The notes: generated from the letters alone by a model not told the origin. A stretch of 64,000 bases of DNA from Pseudomonas viridiflava (GCF_900601905.1 NZ_UWFA01000383.1:434001-498000); one strand, 5' to 3'; positions 46,361 to 56,848 are shown, numbered from the stretch's first letter. Numbers and translations: made by a program.

Positions 46361-46470
46361 TAAGCGCACAGCTGCTGGCACGGGCTGCTCACAGGGCGCT
46401 ATCGCGAGCCCCGCACCAGAGCAGTTGGCTACCGGGGGCAAGCGATCCCGTTACCGAGACTGTTGTCTCG

Positions 46471-47910
<1,440 letters not shown>

Positions 47911-47961
47911 CGAGGGTTCCGTTCTTTGAAACCGGCGTCTGGCCGCACAGAATGCCCTTTT

Positions 47962-49545
47962 TCAGCTAAAGCCCGGATGTGCCGCCGCCAGCAATTCCCG
48001 GGTGTAAGGATGCTGTGGCGCGTCGAACAGGTCGTGGCTGGCGCCACGCTCGACGACTTTTCCGTCCTTGACCACAATCACCTCGTGAGCAAGGGCTTTG
48101 ACCACGGCCAGATCGTGACTGATGAATAAATACGTCAGGCCGTGTTTTTCCTGCAGTTGGCGCAGCAATGCCACCACTTGTTTCTGCACGGTTCGATCCA
48201 GTGCCGAGGTAGGCTCGTCCAGAAGGATCAGCGCGGGTTTGAGCACCAGCGCCCGGGCGATTGCGATCCGCTGACGCTGGCCACCGGAAAATTCGTGAGG
48301 GTAGCGATGCCGACTTTGCGGGTCGATACCGACTTCCTCCAGGACGCGAATCACCTCGACTTCACATTGCACCGGGTCAAGCTGGCTGTGGACTTCAAGC
48401 CCTTCACTGATGATCTGCGCCACCGACATGCGTGGACTGAGACTGCCATAGGGATCCTGAAACACCACTTGCATCTGTTTGCGCCAGGGTCGCATCTGCT
48501 TCTGATTCAGGCCGTCCAGGCTCTGACCCTGAAAGCGGATACTGCCACGCGATTCGAGAAGACGCAGGATTGCCTGACCAAGTGTCGACTTGCCCGAGCC
48601 GGACTCACCGACAATTCCAAGGGTTTTGCCGCGCTCGATACTCAGGCTGATGTCATCTACCGCCTTGAGGTATTCCTTGTGCCGCCGCAGGATCCCGCCG
48701 CCCAGAGAGAACCAGACCCGTAAGTTGTCGACCTCCAGAACCTTTTCCCGACTGTCGCGAGGCAACGGCTCGCCGGCAGGTTCGGCATCGAGCAGCAGTT
48801 TGCTGTACGGATGTTGCGGCTGCTTGAACAGTGAGTGGCAGTTGGACTGCTCGACGATTTCACCGGCACGCATCACGCACACCCGCTGAGCGATGCTGTG
48901 CACCAGATTCAGATCATGGCTGATCAGCAACAGCGACATGTTCAGGCGCTGCTGCAATTGCTTGAGCAACAGCAGGATTTTGCGCTGCACGGTCACGTCC
49001 AGAGCCGTGGTTGGCTCATCGGCGATCAACAGCTCTGGCTCGCAGGCCAGGGCCATGGCGATCATGACCCGCTGGCGCTGCCCGCCGGACAATTGGTGGG
49101 GGTACGCCTTGAGGCGTTTTTGCGGATGCTGGATGCCCACCAGTTCGAGCAGTTCGAGAATGCGTTTTTGCGCGCTGCGGCCGGTCATGCCCTTGTGCAG
49201 CAGCAAAGTTTCGCCGATCTGTTTGGCCACCGTATGCAGCGGGTTGAGGGAGGTCATCGGCTCCTGAAAAATCATCGCGATGCGGTTACCGCGCAGCTCG
49301 CGCAAGGTCTTGCCGTCGGCACCGAGCAGTTGCTGGCCGCGATAAGTAATGCTGCCAGTGCTCACGGTTCCCGTGGTGGGCAGCAGTTGCAGGATCGAGT
49401 GCGCGGTCACCGACTTACCCGAGCCGGACTCGCCCACCAGCGCCAGACATTCTCCCGGCAGGATATCCAGGCTCAGGTTGCTGACCACGGTCTGACCGTT
49501 GAAGGCGACGCTCAGGTCGCGGATTTCGATCAGGTTGTCTGACAT
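47962..49545 (-). CDS. yejF: YejF-like ABC ATPase, two fused nucleotide-binding domains
   Basis: A 527-residue ATPase with two complete ABC domains (about 1-260 and 275-520), as in YejF. Each has Walker A (GESGSGKS), an SGGQRQR signature and Walker B (LLIADEPTTALD, LILLDEPTSALD). It energises the microcin C/oligopeptide importer YejABEF. ATG 49545 was chosen because the ABC fold begins there (SDNLIEIRDLSV). It directly follows yejE (1-base gap). Last gene of the yej operon. Confidence 0.87.
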   Translation of the reverse strand: MSDNLIEIRDLSVAFNGQTVVSNLSLDILPGECLALVGESGSGKSVTAHSILQLLPTTGTVSTGSITYRGQQLLGADGKTLRELRGNRIAMIFQEPMTSLNPLHTVAKQIGETLLLHKGMTGRSAQKRILELLELVGIQHPQKRLKAYPHQLSGGQRQRVMIAMALACEPELLIADEPTTALDVTVQRKILLLLKQLQQRLNMSLLLISHDLNLVHSIAQRVCVMRAGEIVEQSNCHSLFKQPQHPYSKLLLDAEPAGEPLPRDSREKVLEVDNLRVWFSLGGGILRRHKEYLKAVDDISLSIERGKTLGIVGESGSGKSTLGQAILRLLESRGSIRFQGQSLDGLNQKQMRPWRKQMQVVFQDPYGSLSPRMSVAQIISEGLEVHSQLDPVQCEVEVIRVLEEVGIDPQSRHRYPHEFSGGQRQRIAIARALVLKPALILLDEPTSALDRTVQKQVVALLRQLQEKHGLTYLFISHDLAVVKALAHEVIVVKDGKVVERGASHDLFDAPQHPYTRELLAAAHPGFS

Positions 49546-49546
49546 A

Positions 49547-50572
49547 TCAAGACCTCGGGTCAAAGGCATCACGCAGCGCCTCGCCAATGAAAACCAGCAG
49601 CGACAGAATAAGCGCCAGGGTGAAAAACGCCGTCAGACCCAGCCATGGCGCCTGCAGGTTCTGCTTGCCCTGGGCGATCAGTTCACCCAGCGACGCGCTG
49701 CCTGCGGGCATCCCGAAACCGAGAAAATCCAGCGCGGTCAGGGTGGATATGGCCCCGGTAAGAATGAACGGCAGATAGCTCAGCGTTGCGTTCATGGCAT
49801 TGGGCAAGATGTGCCGCACGATCACCGTGCGGTCGCCCAGGCCCAGCGCCCTCGCAGCCTTGACGTACTCCAGATTGCGGCCCCGCAGAAACTCGGCCCG
49901 CACCACATCCACCAATGCCAGCCATGAAAACAGCGCCATGATGCCCAGCAGCCACCAGAAATTGGGCTCAACGAAACCGGACAGAATAATCAGCAGGTAA
50001 AGCACCGGTAAACCCGACCACACTTCAAGCAGCCGTTGACCGAGCAGATCAATCCAGCCGCCGTAGTAACCCTGCAGTGCCCCGGCGGTGATGCCGATCA
50101 GCGCGCTGATGGCGGTCAGGGCCAGGGCAAACAGAATCGAGACACGCGCCCCGAAAATAACCCGGGCCAATACATCCCTGGCCTGGTCGTCGGTGCCCAG
50201 CCAGTTTTCACTGGACGGCGGACTGGGGGCCGGGCGATTCAAGTCGTAGTTGGGCGTGTCGTCACTGAACGGGATCGGCGGGAAGAGCATCCAGCCACCT
50301 GATTTGCCGATCAGCTGACGAACATACTCACTGCGGTAATCGGGCTGGAACGGCAGTTGGCCGCCAAATTCCTGTTCGGTGTAGCGCTTGAGGGCCGGAA
50401 AATACAGCGAGCCCTGATAACTGACCACCAGCGGTTTGTCGTTGGCGATCAGCTCGCCGCCCAGGCTCAAGACAAACAACCCGCAAAACAGCCACAGCGA
50501 CCACCAGCCTCGGCGATTGCTGCGGAAACGATCGAGACGGCGTCGGGCCAGCGGAGAAAGTCTGCGCATCAT
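49547..50572 (-). CDS. yejE: YejE-like ABC permease
   Basis: A 341-residue permease with an N-terminal membrane helix, a large periplasmic region rich in aromatic residues (about residues 50-130), and five further helices. Coupling-loop residues are [23 protein letters not shown]. Size and the long extracytoplasmic insert match YejE rather than OppC. Overlaps yejB by four bases at its start. Confidence 0.85.
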   Translation of the reverse strand: MMRRLSPLARRRLDRFRSNRRGWWSLWLFCGLFVLSLGGELIANDKPLVVSYQGSLYFPALKRYTEQEFGGQLPFQPDYRSEYVRQLIGKSGGWMLFPPIPFSDDTPNYDLNRPAPSPPSSENWLGTDDQARDVLARVIFGARVSILFALALTAISALIGITAGALQGYYGGWIDLLGQRLLEVWSGLPVLYLLIILSGFVEPNFWWLLGIMALFSWLALVDVVRAEFLRGRNLEYVKAARALGLGDRTVIVRHILPNAMNATLSYLPFILTGAISTLTALDFLGFGMPAGSASLGELIAQGKQNLQAPWLGLTAFFTLALILSLLVFIGEALRDAFDPRS

Positions 50573-51639
50573 GCGTTCCTCGCGCTGAAATCGATTCGCG
50601 GATCGACCAGGGTGTAGCAGATGTCACCGACCAGTTTGATCAGCAAGCCGAACAGCGTGAAGATGAACAGCGAGCCGAACACCACCGGGTAATCGCGGGA
50701 CACGGCAGCCTCGTAACTCATGCGGCCCAGGCCATCCAGAGAGAAAATCACTTCGATCAGCAGGGAACCGGCAAAAAACACACTGATGAACGCCTGAGGA
50801 ATGCCAGCCACCACCAGCAGCATCGCGTTGCGAAACACATGGCCGTACAACACCCGTCGCTCGGAGAGACCTTTGGCCCTGGCCGTCACCACGTATTGGC
50901 GAGTCACCTCGTTGAGGAAAGAGTTCTTGGTGAGAATGGTCAGCGTCGCAAAGCCGCCAATTACCAGCGAGGCAACGGGCAGCACCAAGTGCCAGAAATA
51001 ATCGGCGATCTTGCCCGTCATGCTCATCTCTTCGAAATTTTCCGACACCAGCCCGCGGACCGGGAACCAGTGCAGCGAAGTGCCGCCAGCGAAGACCACA
51101 ATCAGCAGCATGGCAAAAAGAAACGCTGGCATGGCGTAGCCGATGATGATCGCGGTGCTGCTCCAGATATCGAACTGGCTACCATGGCGGACCGCTTTGC
51201 GAATGCCCAGCGGGATGGAAATCAGATACGTCAGCAGGGTGGCCCATAACCCCAGGGAAATAGACACAGGCATCTTCTGCAGGATCAGATCAGTGACGCT
51301 GGCGCCCCTGAAGAAGCTGTTGCCGAAATCCAGCTGTGCGTAGTTTTTCAACATCAGCCACAAGCGTTCATGCAGCGGTTTGTCGAACCCGTATTGGTGC
51401 TCGATTTCCTTGAGGAGCTTGGGATCCAGCCCGCGTGCCGCCCGTGAAGGGCTGCTGCTGAGCGTCTCGGTGCCCGCGCTGCCGACACTGGCGGTCGCGC
51501 CGCCAATACCTTGCAGCTTGGCGATGGCCTGCTCGACCGGACCGCCGGGAGCAGCCTGCACGATGAAAAAGTTGACCAGCAGAATGCACAACAAAGTGGG
51601 GATGATCAGCAACAGCCGTCGCAGGAGATAACCGAGCAT
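50569..51639 (-). CDS. yejB: YejB-like ABC permease
   Basis: A 356-residue permease with six membrane helices, the N-terminal [21 protein letters not shown] helix and a periplasmic segment of about 90 residues between helices 1 and 2, as in YejB. The coupling loop is [23 protein letters not shown]. Starts immediately after the yejA stop (no gap). Confidence 0.85.
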   Translation of the reverse strand: MLGYLLRRLLLIIPTLLCILLVNFFIVQAAPGGPVEQAIAKLQGIGGATASVGSAGTETLSSSPSRAARGLDPKLLKEIEHQYGFDKPLHERLWLMLKNYAQLDFGNSFFRGASVTDLILQKMPVSISLGLWATLLTYLISIPLGIRKAVRHGSQFDIWSSTAIIIGYAMPAFLFAMLLIVVFAGGTSLHWFPVRGLVSENFEEMSMTGKIADYFWHLVLPVASLVIGGFATLTILTKNSFLNEVTRQYVVTARAKGLSERRVLYGHVFRNAMLLVVAGIPQAFISVFFAGSLLIEVIFSLDGLGRMSYEAAVSRDYPVVFGSLFIFTLFGLLIKLVGDICYTLVDPRIDFSARNA

Positions 51640-53508
51640 TTACTTCATCTCCGAAGCGATGGCCGAGGCGCCACGTTTGGCCGCGAATTGCTCGTTGGTC
51701 AGCGGTACGGGGCTCACCTCCCACCAGGTTTCGATGGCTTCGGCGTTGCTGGCTTGCACCTTGGGGATGCCGAAGCGGTTCCACCAGACGGTCGACGAAC
51801 CGGGCGGATAATAATTGGGGATCCAGTAGTAACCCCATTGCAGGACCCGATCCAGGCAATGGGCGTAATCCACCATCGTCGACTTCTGGTCTGCAGCGAC
51901 CAGCCCGCCAATCAAGGCATCCACGGCAGGATCCTGGAGCACCATGTAGTTGCTTGAGCCTGGGTCGCGGGCGCCTTTGGAGCCAAAATTGTTGTACAGC
52001 TCCATCCCCGGCGAGGTGGATACCGCATAACCGGTCACGATCATGTCGTAGTCTCGGGCCATGACCCGGTTCAGGTACTGGGCCGAATCAATGCGGCGGA
52101 TATCAAAGCCCACGCCGATCTGTGCGAGGTTGCGCTTGTAAGGCAGCAGAATTTTTTCGAAACCGGCCTGCGCGTTGAGAAAGGTAAAGTTCAGCGGTTC
52201 GCCCCTGGCGTTGACCAGATGATCGCCTTGGGGCTTCCAGCCGGCCTCTTCGAGCAGCGCAAGGGCCTGCAGCTGTTTGTCGCGGATGAAGCCGCTGCCG
52301 TCGGTTTTCGGAGTATGGAAGACGCTGTCGAAAACCTGCGGCGCAACCTTGTCCCGCAGCGGTTCAAGGATTTTCAGCTCGGCAGGCGTCGGTAGGTCGG
52401 TGGCCGCCAGGGACGAATTGGAAAAGTAGCTGTTCTGGCGGATGTACATGTTGCGCATCATCTGCCGGTTGGTCCATTCGAAGTCCCAGAGCATGGCTAG
52501 CGCCTGACGCACGCGGCGATCCTGAAACATCGGCCGGTCCAGGTTGAATACGAAGCCTTGGGAACTTTGAACGGCGCCCTTGGCCAGGTGGGCTTTCTGT
52601 AACAGGCCGTCAGTCAGCGCCGGGCTGTCATAAAGGATTGAATAGGCGGTCGCCGAGTATTCGCGGTTGTAGTCGTAGGCGCCACCTTTGAGGACCTGGC
52701 GAGCAACGTCGGTGTCGCCAAAATACTCGATGCTGAACGTGTCGAAGTTGTACAGGCCACGATTGACAGGCAAATCCCTGGCCCACCAGTCCGGGTTGCG
52801 CGCGAAGGTGATGCTGCGTCCTGGATCAACCTTGGCGACTCGATACGGGCCACTGCCCAGCGGGGCTTCAAAGCCGCCGCCAGCGGCAAAGTCGCGGGTT
52901 TTCCACCAGTGTTCGGGCAACACCGGCAGGGAGGCAAGATCCAGCGGCAGGGTGCGGCTCTGGTTGCTTTTGAAGTCAAAACGCACCTGGGTCGGCGACT
53001 CGACCTCCACGCCTTTGACGTCCTGAAACTCGGTCCGGTAGGACAGACTGCCCTGGGTCATGAGCAAATCGTAGGTGTAGCGCACGTCCTGGGCAGTAAT
53101 CGGCGAGCCATCGGCGAACCGCGCCTGGGGGTTGAGGTAAAACCGCAGCGACATGCCATCGGCGCTGCGCTCCATCTTCTGTGCCACCAGCCCGTACACG
53201 GTGTAAGGCTCATCCAGCGAGCGGACTGCCAGAGGCGAATACAGCATGCCGCTGATCTGAGACACGCCGGTGCCTTTGTCGATGTAGGGCAACAGGTGAT
53301 CAAACTGACCGATTTCCTGGGCCGAGCGGCGCATGCTGCCGACTTTGGGGGCATCCGGATTGACATAGTCGAAATGCTTGAAATCGGCGGGATAGCGCGG
53401 CGGTTCGCCATAGACCGTCAGCGCATGTTGTCCGTCAGCAAATGAAAGTTGCGGACCTGTAGCCAGGACCAGCACGACAGCGATCAGCGAAAGAGAAGCA
53501 AAACGCAT
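51640..53508 (-). CDS. yejA: YejA-like periplasmic binding protein
   Basis: A 622-residue family 5 solute-binding protein with a signal peptide (about residues 1-24, cleaved at SFA). Recognisable blocks are HALTVYGEPPRYPADF, LPEHWWKTRDF, and RNPDWWARD. YejA captures peptides and microcin C-type antibiotics for import. AGGATTCG precedes ATG 53508; the 56-codon upstream extension has no signal-peptide character and was excluded. First gene of the four-gene operon. Confidence 0.85.
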   Translation of the reverse strand: MRFASLSLIAVVLVLATGPQLSFADGQHALTVYGEPPRYPADFKHFDYVNPDAPKVGSMRRSAQEIGQFDHLLPYIDKGTGVSQISGMLYSPLAVRSLDEPYTVYGLVAQKMERSADGMSLRFYLNPQARFADGSPITAQDVRYTYDLLMTQGSLSYRTEFQDVKGVEVESPTQVRFDFKSNQSRTLPLDLASLPVLPEHWWKTRDFAAGGGFEAPLGSGPYRVAKVDPGRSITFARNPDWWARDLPVNRGLYNFDTFSIEYFGDTDVARQVLKGGAYDYNREYSATAYSILYDSPALTDGLLQKAHLAKGAVQSSQGFVFNLDRPMFQDRRVRQALAMLWDFEWTNRQMMRNMYIRQNSYFSNSSLAATDLPTPAELKILEPLRDKVAPQVFDSVFHTPKTDGSGFIRDKQLQALALLEEAGWKPQGDHLVNARGEPLNFTFLNAQAGFEKILLPYKRNLAQIGVGFDIRRIDSAQYLNRVMARDYDMIVTGYAVSTSPGMELYNNFGSKGARDPGSSNYMVLQDPAVDALIGGLVAADQKSTMVDYAHCLDRVLQWGYYWIPNYYPPGSSTVWWNRFGIPKVQASNAEAIETWWEVSPVPLTNEQFAAKRGASAIASEMK

Positions 53509-53977
53509 TACACGAATCCTGACTGATGTCCGCAGGCGAATATCAGGGTTGAGGGTATGGGTGATGAAGCTGAGCAAAAACAAGGTACCGGAACCCAGGC
53601 ACCTTTGTAACCAGATGATGCGCCGTGACCAGATGATGGCGCCGCCAAGATGCCAGCAATGCCAGCGCCGTTCCACCGGGTTGCCGTTAATTCAGGCACA
53701 CCGCGATCCTGCAGGAGATCCCCGGCAGACGCTGCGCTGCATACAGCGCACCTGTGAGAGCGAGCTTACTCGCGAAGGGGGGTTATCTGTCGATTGATGA
53801 TCTTCTCATCCGACGCTCTCGCACAAAGTATTCCAATCGGCCTGGTCAGTTCTGTTTTGCTGAGAGTTGACCGGCGTAACACCCGATTGCCCCTGCAGCG
53901 CCCGCACCATCTACTTTGCGGTCAAACAAAAACGGCCCGCTTTTCAGCGGGCCGTTTTTGTGATCATCAGCCTGGGA
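53509..53977. other. 469-bp intergenic region upstream of yejA
   Basis: No gene is supported. It contains a TGCGCTG-cata-CAGCGCA palindrome (53733-53750), a REP half-site CTGTGAGAGCGAGCTTACTC (53751-53770) and the terminator at 53927-53962 serving the parvulin gene. The yejA promoter should be here but I do not recognise its elements. Confidence 0.65.
53927..53962 (-). terminator. Rho-independent terminator of the parvulin gene
   Basis: AAAACGGCCCGC and GCGGGCCGTTTT form a perfect 12-base stem with loop TTTTCA. On the minus strand the transcript of the parvulin gene ends here with a T-rich tail; the flanking A-run also permits function on the plus strand. Confidence 0.85.
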
Positions 53978-54259
53978 TCAATCCTGGCGGCTGGTGACTT
54001 CCAGCAGGTGATAGCCGAACTGGGTTTTCACCGGGCCTTGAACCTCGTTGACCGGCGCGCTGAATACTACGGTGTCGAATTCCTTGACCATCTGGCCTGG
54101 GCCAAACGAACCCAGATCGCCGCCTTGGCGGCTGGAAGGGCAGCTGGAGTTGGATTTCGCAACTTCAGCAAAATCAGCACCGCCTTCGATCTGAGCCTTG
54201 AGTTCGTTGCACTTTTCTTCGCTGGAAACAAGGATGTGGCGGGCAGTGGCTTTAGGCAT
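53978..54259 (-). CDS. ppiC: Parvulin-type peptidyl-prolyl isomerase (PpiC), copy 2
   Basis: A 93-residue cytoplasmic parvulin with ARHILVSS, CPSSRQGGDLG, GPGQMVKEFD and QFGYHLLEV. It isomerises Xaa-Pro bonds and matches E. coli PpiC (93 residues) in length. A paralogue sits at 41828-42103. It is monocistronic with a clear terminator. Confidence 0.88.
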   Translation of the reverse strand: MPKATARHILVSSEEKCNELKAQIEGGADFAEVAKSNSSCPSSRQGGDLGSFGPGQMVKEFDTVVFSAPVNEVQGPVKTQFGYHLLEVTSRQD

Positions 54260-54398
54260 TGGGAATTACTCCTGTCAAAAAAAAGAAAGAGCCTACCGGA
54301 TTAAGGGACGCATTTGCGATAAAAGTTCCTGGCGAGTGCCTGTCCAAAGCCACCCGCTCACCAAGCTTCATCTTTATCTGACCCGGCAGCCGCGCTGC

Positions 54399-55481
54399 TT
54401 ATCGGTAGCGCAGGCGCTGGACAGCACCTCGCAACAGCTCCTCGGTCGCCTGCCAGCCCAGACAACCGTCGGTCACCGAAACCCCATAGCGCATGGAATC
54501 GCTGATGGGCTGGGCCCCCTCAAACAGATGGCTTTCCAGCATCATGCCAATCAAAGAGCGATCACCTTGCAGGCGCTGCTCAAGCACGTCATTGAACACC
54601 AGAGGCTGACGAAGCGGGTCTTTGCCGCTGTTGGCGTGACTGCAATCGACCATGATTCGCTCCGCGATCCGGTGCCTGGTCAGGCCGGCCCTTATCTGGC
54701 TCACGCTGTGCTGATCGTAGTTGGGGCCGTGGTGCCCGCCGCGCAGGACAATGTGGGTGTAGCGGTTGCCCTGGGTTTCGATGATCGCCGGATGGCCCTG
54801 CTGGTCGATGCCGAAATGACGATGACCATGGGCGGCAGAGCGCATGGCATCGCTGGCGACTGCGACGCCGCCATCCGTGCCATTTTTGAACCCCACAGGT
54901 ATTGCCAGGCCGCTGGCCATTTCCCTATGGATCTGCGATTCCGTGGTGCGCGCGCCGATGGCAACCCAGCTCAATAGATCATCGAAGTAACCGGCGGCCA
55001 TGGGTTGCAGGATTTCCGTGGCGACCGGCAAGCCCAGCCGCAGCATGTCCAGCATCAACTCCCGCGACAGCGTCAGCCCCTGAGCCATGTCATCGCTGCC
55101 ATCAAGCAGCGGGTCATAGGCCAGGCCCTTCCAACCCACGGTGGTGCGCGGCTTTTCGACGTAGGCGCGCATCACCAGCAGCATCTGATCGCTCACTTGT
55201 GCAGCGAGGTTGGCCAGCCGTTCAGCGTACTCAAGCGCCGAGCGCGGATCGTGAAGGGAGCAGGGGCCGACGATCAGGAGCAGGCGGGTGTCTTCGCCGT
55301 CGAGGATGGCGCGCACTGCGCGTCGATGGGCGGCAACCTGCTCGTACAAGTCGCTGCTGAGGGGCAGGCGGGATTTGAGCTCAAGGGTGCTGGGCAAGCG
55401 TTGAGGCGCCGGGCGGCTGTCGAGAGTCGTGGCACGGCTGTGCGACAGATCGGATGGCATAACTGCGACGGATGAATTCAT
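54399..55481 (-). CDS. DAHP synthase, class I (first aromatic pathway step)
   Basis: A 360-residue 3-deoxy-7-phosphoheptulonate synthase of the AroF/AroG/AroH type. It condenses phosphoenolpyruvate and erythrose-4-phosphate to start aromatic amino-acid synthesis. Key blocks are the metal/PEP region LLLIVGPCSLHD, MRAYVEKPRTTVGWKG, GFKNGTDGG, HIVLRGG and DCSHANSGKDP. Enteric isozymes are feedback-inhibited by Phe, Tyr or Trp; which applies here cannot be read. A 510-bp leader with two short aromatic-rich frames precedes it and suggests attenuation control. Confidence 0.9.
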   Translation of the reverse strand: MNSSVAVMPSDLSHSRATTLDSRPAPQRLPSTLELKSRLPLSSDLYEQVAAHRRAVRAILDGEDTRLLLIVGPCSLHDPRSALEYAERLANLAAQVSDQMLLVMRAYVEKPRTTVGWKGLAYDPLLDGSDDMAQGLTLSRELMLDMLRLGLPVATEILQPMAAGYFDDLLSWVAIGARTTESQIHREMASGLAIPVGFKNGTDGGVAVASDAMRSAAHGHRHFGIDQQGHPAIIETQGNRYTHIVLRGGHHGPNYDQHSVSQIRAGLTRHRIAERIMVDCSHANSGKDPLRQPLVFNDVLEQRLQGDRSLIGMMLESHLFEGAQPISDSMRYGVSVTDGCLGWQATEELLRGAVQRLRYR

Positions 55482-55495
55482 GGTGTTCGCTTCCT

Positions 55496-55524
55496 GGGCT
55501 GACGGGGTCTTTCCCGCTCAGCCC
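55496..55524 (-). promoter_or_regulatory. Hairpin just before the DAHP synthase ribosome site
   Basis: On the minus strand GGGCTGA-GCGGG and CCCCG-TCAGCCC pair as a stem with one bulge around AAAGA, ending directly before AGGAAGCG and the ATG. It overlaps the stop of the second leader frame, so ribosomes finishing that frame would melt it. It may link leader translation to synthase expression. No T-run follows. Confidence 0.5.
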
Positions 55525-55676
55525 TACTGGGGTGTTCGACAATGGGTCGTAAGGACGTGCTGCAGTGTTTCGCCACCTGTCAGTGACCGGTCGGAGGCGG
55601 CTGCTGATCCCGAACGGAGGGTGGTAAATCGCCAGGCGTAGCTGATGTCGGAACGGTAATAAGTGCGGTAAGTCAT
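55524..55676 (-). CDS. Second leader peptide upstream of DAHP synthase
   Basis: A 50-codon frame starting MTYRTYYRSDISYAWRF: of its first 17 residues, four are Tyr, one Trp and one Phe. GAGGATG precedes the ATG by about seven bases. It ends 42 bases before the synthase start, inside the hairpin at 55496-55524. Such residue bias in a short frame next to an aromatic-pathway gene suggests a regulatory peptide, though it could also be an unrelated small protein. The Tyr density is seen directly; the role is inferred. Confidence 0.55.
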   Translation of the reverse strand: MTYRTYYRSDISYAWRFTTLRSGSAAASDRSLTGGETLQHVLTTHCRTPQ

Positions 55677-55732
55677 GGGTGCATCCTCGTGTTCGAATTC
55701 AGAGTTCAGGGTTTACAACGGTTTTTTCACAG

Positions 55733-55773
55733 CCCAAAAAAACAAAACCCCCGGTCGGGGAGCCGACCGGGGG
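55733..55773 (-). terminator. Attenuator terminator in the DAHP synthase leader
   Basis: On the minus strand CCCCCGGTCGG and CCGACCGGGGG pair as an 11-base stem (loop CTCC), followed by TTTTGTTTTTTT: a strong intrinsic terminator about 50 bases after the first leader peptide stop and 250 bases before the synthase. The 5' arm can also pair with the CCAACCGG just after the leader stop (55812-55819; seven of eight bases), which would prevent terminator formation. Confidence 0.8.
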
Positions 55774-55822
55774 TAGAGAATTCTCTGGTTGGCGTCCCCT
55801 TGAATTGGGCGCCGGTTGGGTA

Positions 55823-55966
55823 TCAGGCGCGCCAGTGGCTATACCAATACCCAAAATAAAAACTGCGGTTTACGACAACGCTGCCAAACGTTACAGACAC
55901 AGCATTATCTGCAACCAGACGTTGAACGTCGGTCGGCAGTAGTAACTGTGCAGTAGATGGCAACAT
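55823..55966 (-). CDS. Aromatic-rich leader peptide (attenuator)
   Basis: A 47-codon frame with a strong ribosome site (GGAGAAATAGC before the ATG). Its end reads SFYFGYWYSHWRA: eight of thirteen residues aromatic (Phe, Tyr, Trp, His counted). The stop codon is 50 bases before an intrinsic terminator. TTGGGTAT inside the aromatic codons (55847-55854) can pair with ATACCCAA right after the frame (55816-55823), giving the alternative hairpins of a classical attenuator. Ribosome stalling at Phe/Tyr/Trp codons would favour read-through to DAHP synthase. Confidence 0.75.
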   Translation of the reverse strand: MLPSTAQLLLPTDVQRLVADNAVSVTFGSVVVNRSFYFGYWYSHWRA

Positions 55967-56112
55967 GCTATTTCTCCGTTTAGTTGGGCGAGCTTACTTC
56001 AGCCCCGCGTGGCTATTCAATAAAAAATATCAATCTGCTTGATGTAGTGGAGGCGGGCATCAGGCGGGCGGACGTGAATTTCAATTCTCGGCACTGCGCT
56101 GGCTGCAGGCCG

Positions 56113-56352
56113 TCAAGCCTGGTCAACCGTTGGTTCAGTCTGCGTCTCGGGAGCGTCGGGAATACTGCCAATTTTCATCCCCAGCAACACGGCAACCTTA
56201 TGTGCTTCGCCGCGTCGGCCCTTCTTACGACCTGCCAACACCTGATAAGTAGTCGCCGGGTCAATGCTGTTCTCACGAGCAAACTCTTGAACAGATTTGC
56301 CTTGTTGTTCAAGCCACGCCTTGGCTTGTGCAGCGGTACGTATTCCGGGCAT
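56113..56352 (-). CDS. Phage-type HTH DNA-binding protein
   Basis: A 79-residue protein with a helix-turn-helix in VQEFARENSIDPATTYQVLAGRKKGRRGEAH (about 21-51), resembling Cro/Cox-like or prophage repressor partners. No clear ribosome site precedes its ATG. It diverges from a CI-like regulator over 70 bp containing three 10-bp-spaced repeats, the layout of a lysogeny switch. No other phage gene surrounds it, so it is a relic or a domesticated switch. Confidence 0.65.
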   Translation of the reverse strand: MPGIRTAAQAKAWLEQQGKSVQEFARENSIDPATTYQVLAGRKKGRRGEAHKVAVLLGMKIGSIPDAPETQTEPTVDQA

Positions 56353-56353
56353 A

Positions 56354-56380
56354 GTTCAAAACCGTTCAAATCAGTTTAAT
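56354..56380. promoter_or_regulatory. Three phased operator repeats between the divergent HTH genes
   Basis: GTTCAAA at 56354, GTTCAAA at 56364 and GTTTAAT at 56374 recur with exactly 10-bp spacing, one helical turn, in the short space between the two divergent regulator genes. They are probable binding sites for one or both products. Confidence 0.6.
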
Positions 56381-56422
56381 TTTATCTCGATTCTACCATT
56401 CGTAAGGATGGGGTCAATAGGA

Positions 56423-56803
56423 ATGCGCATTCAAATGAGTGGAATTGGTGCCCGACTAAGAAAAGAAAGAGAGCGCTTGGGCTTGTCCCAGCGAGCTTTC
56501 GGCGAAATCGGTGGTGTTGAAGCTAATGCTCAAGGCAAGTACGAAAGCGGCGATCGTGCGCCGAAAGCAGATTACCTCGCGGCTGTGGCGGCGAAAGGCG
56601 TGGACATTCTGTTTGTCCTGACCGGCAAACCTACACCCGTACCCGTGGACAACCTCAGCAACTCCGAGGAGAAAGTCCTGGGCAGCTACAGAACCCTGCA
56701 CAAAGAAGATCAGGACGCGATCAAGCGGCTGACCATGACCATGGCCGAGCTGTCCGCCTCTTATGCGATCAAATCAAAATCCGATACCCGGGACGACAGT
56801 TGA
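56423..56803 (+). CDS. CI/Xre-type HTH regulator
   Basis: A 126-residue regulator with an N-terminal Xre-type HTH (about residues 10-60: RLRKERERLGLSQRAFGEIGGVEANAQGKYESGDRAPKADYL) and a short C-terminal helical part (STEEKVL-like NSEEKVLGSYRTLHKEDQDAI). It is found in many Pseudomonas genomes. It lacks a LexA-type peptidase domain, so it is not a RecA-cleaved repressor. ATG 56423 is one of several possible starts; 56435 is the alternative. It ends before a terminator. Confidence 0.75.
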   Translation: MRIQMSGIGARLRKERERLGLSQRAFGEIGGVEANAQGKYESGDRAPKADYLAAVAAKGVDILFVLTGKPTPVPVDNLSNSEEKVLGSYRTLHKEDQDAIKRLTMTMAELSASYAIKSKSDTRDDS

Positions 56804-56848
56804 AATGAGGTAGCGGTGGCTCCGGCTGGAGCTGCATTGTGGTTAATG

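Larger units (their letters stand above)
46141..46470. other. 330-bp regulatory region of the 3-hydroxybutyrate operon
   Basis: No gene. It holds, for transcription leftward, a -24/-12 sigma-54 promoter (46266-46282) and two enhancer-like palindromes (46345-46360, 46465-46480), described separately. The 125-base leader between promoter and the permease ATG shows no further recognisable structure. Confidence 0.8.

Noticed and set aside
56113..56803. A complete prophage
   Set aside because: Only the two HTH genes are phage-like; no integrase, lysis, replication or structural genes and no attachment repeats are present.
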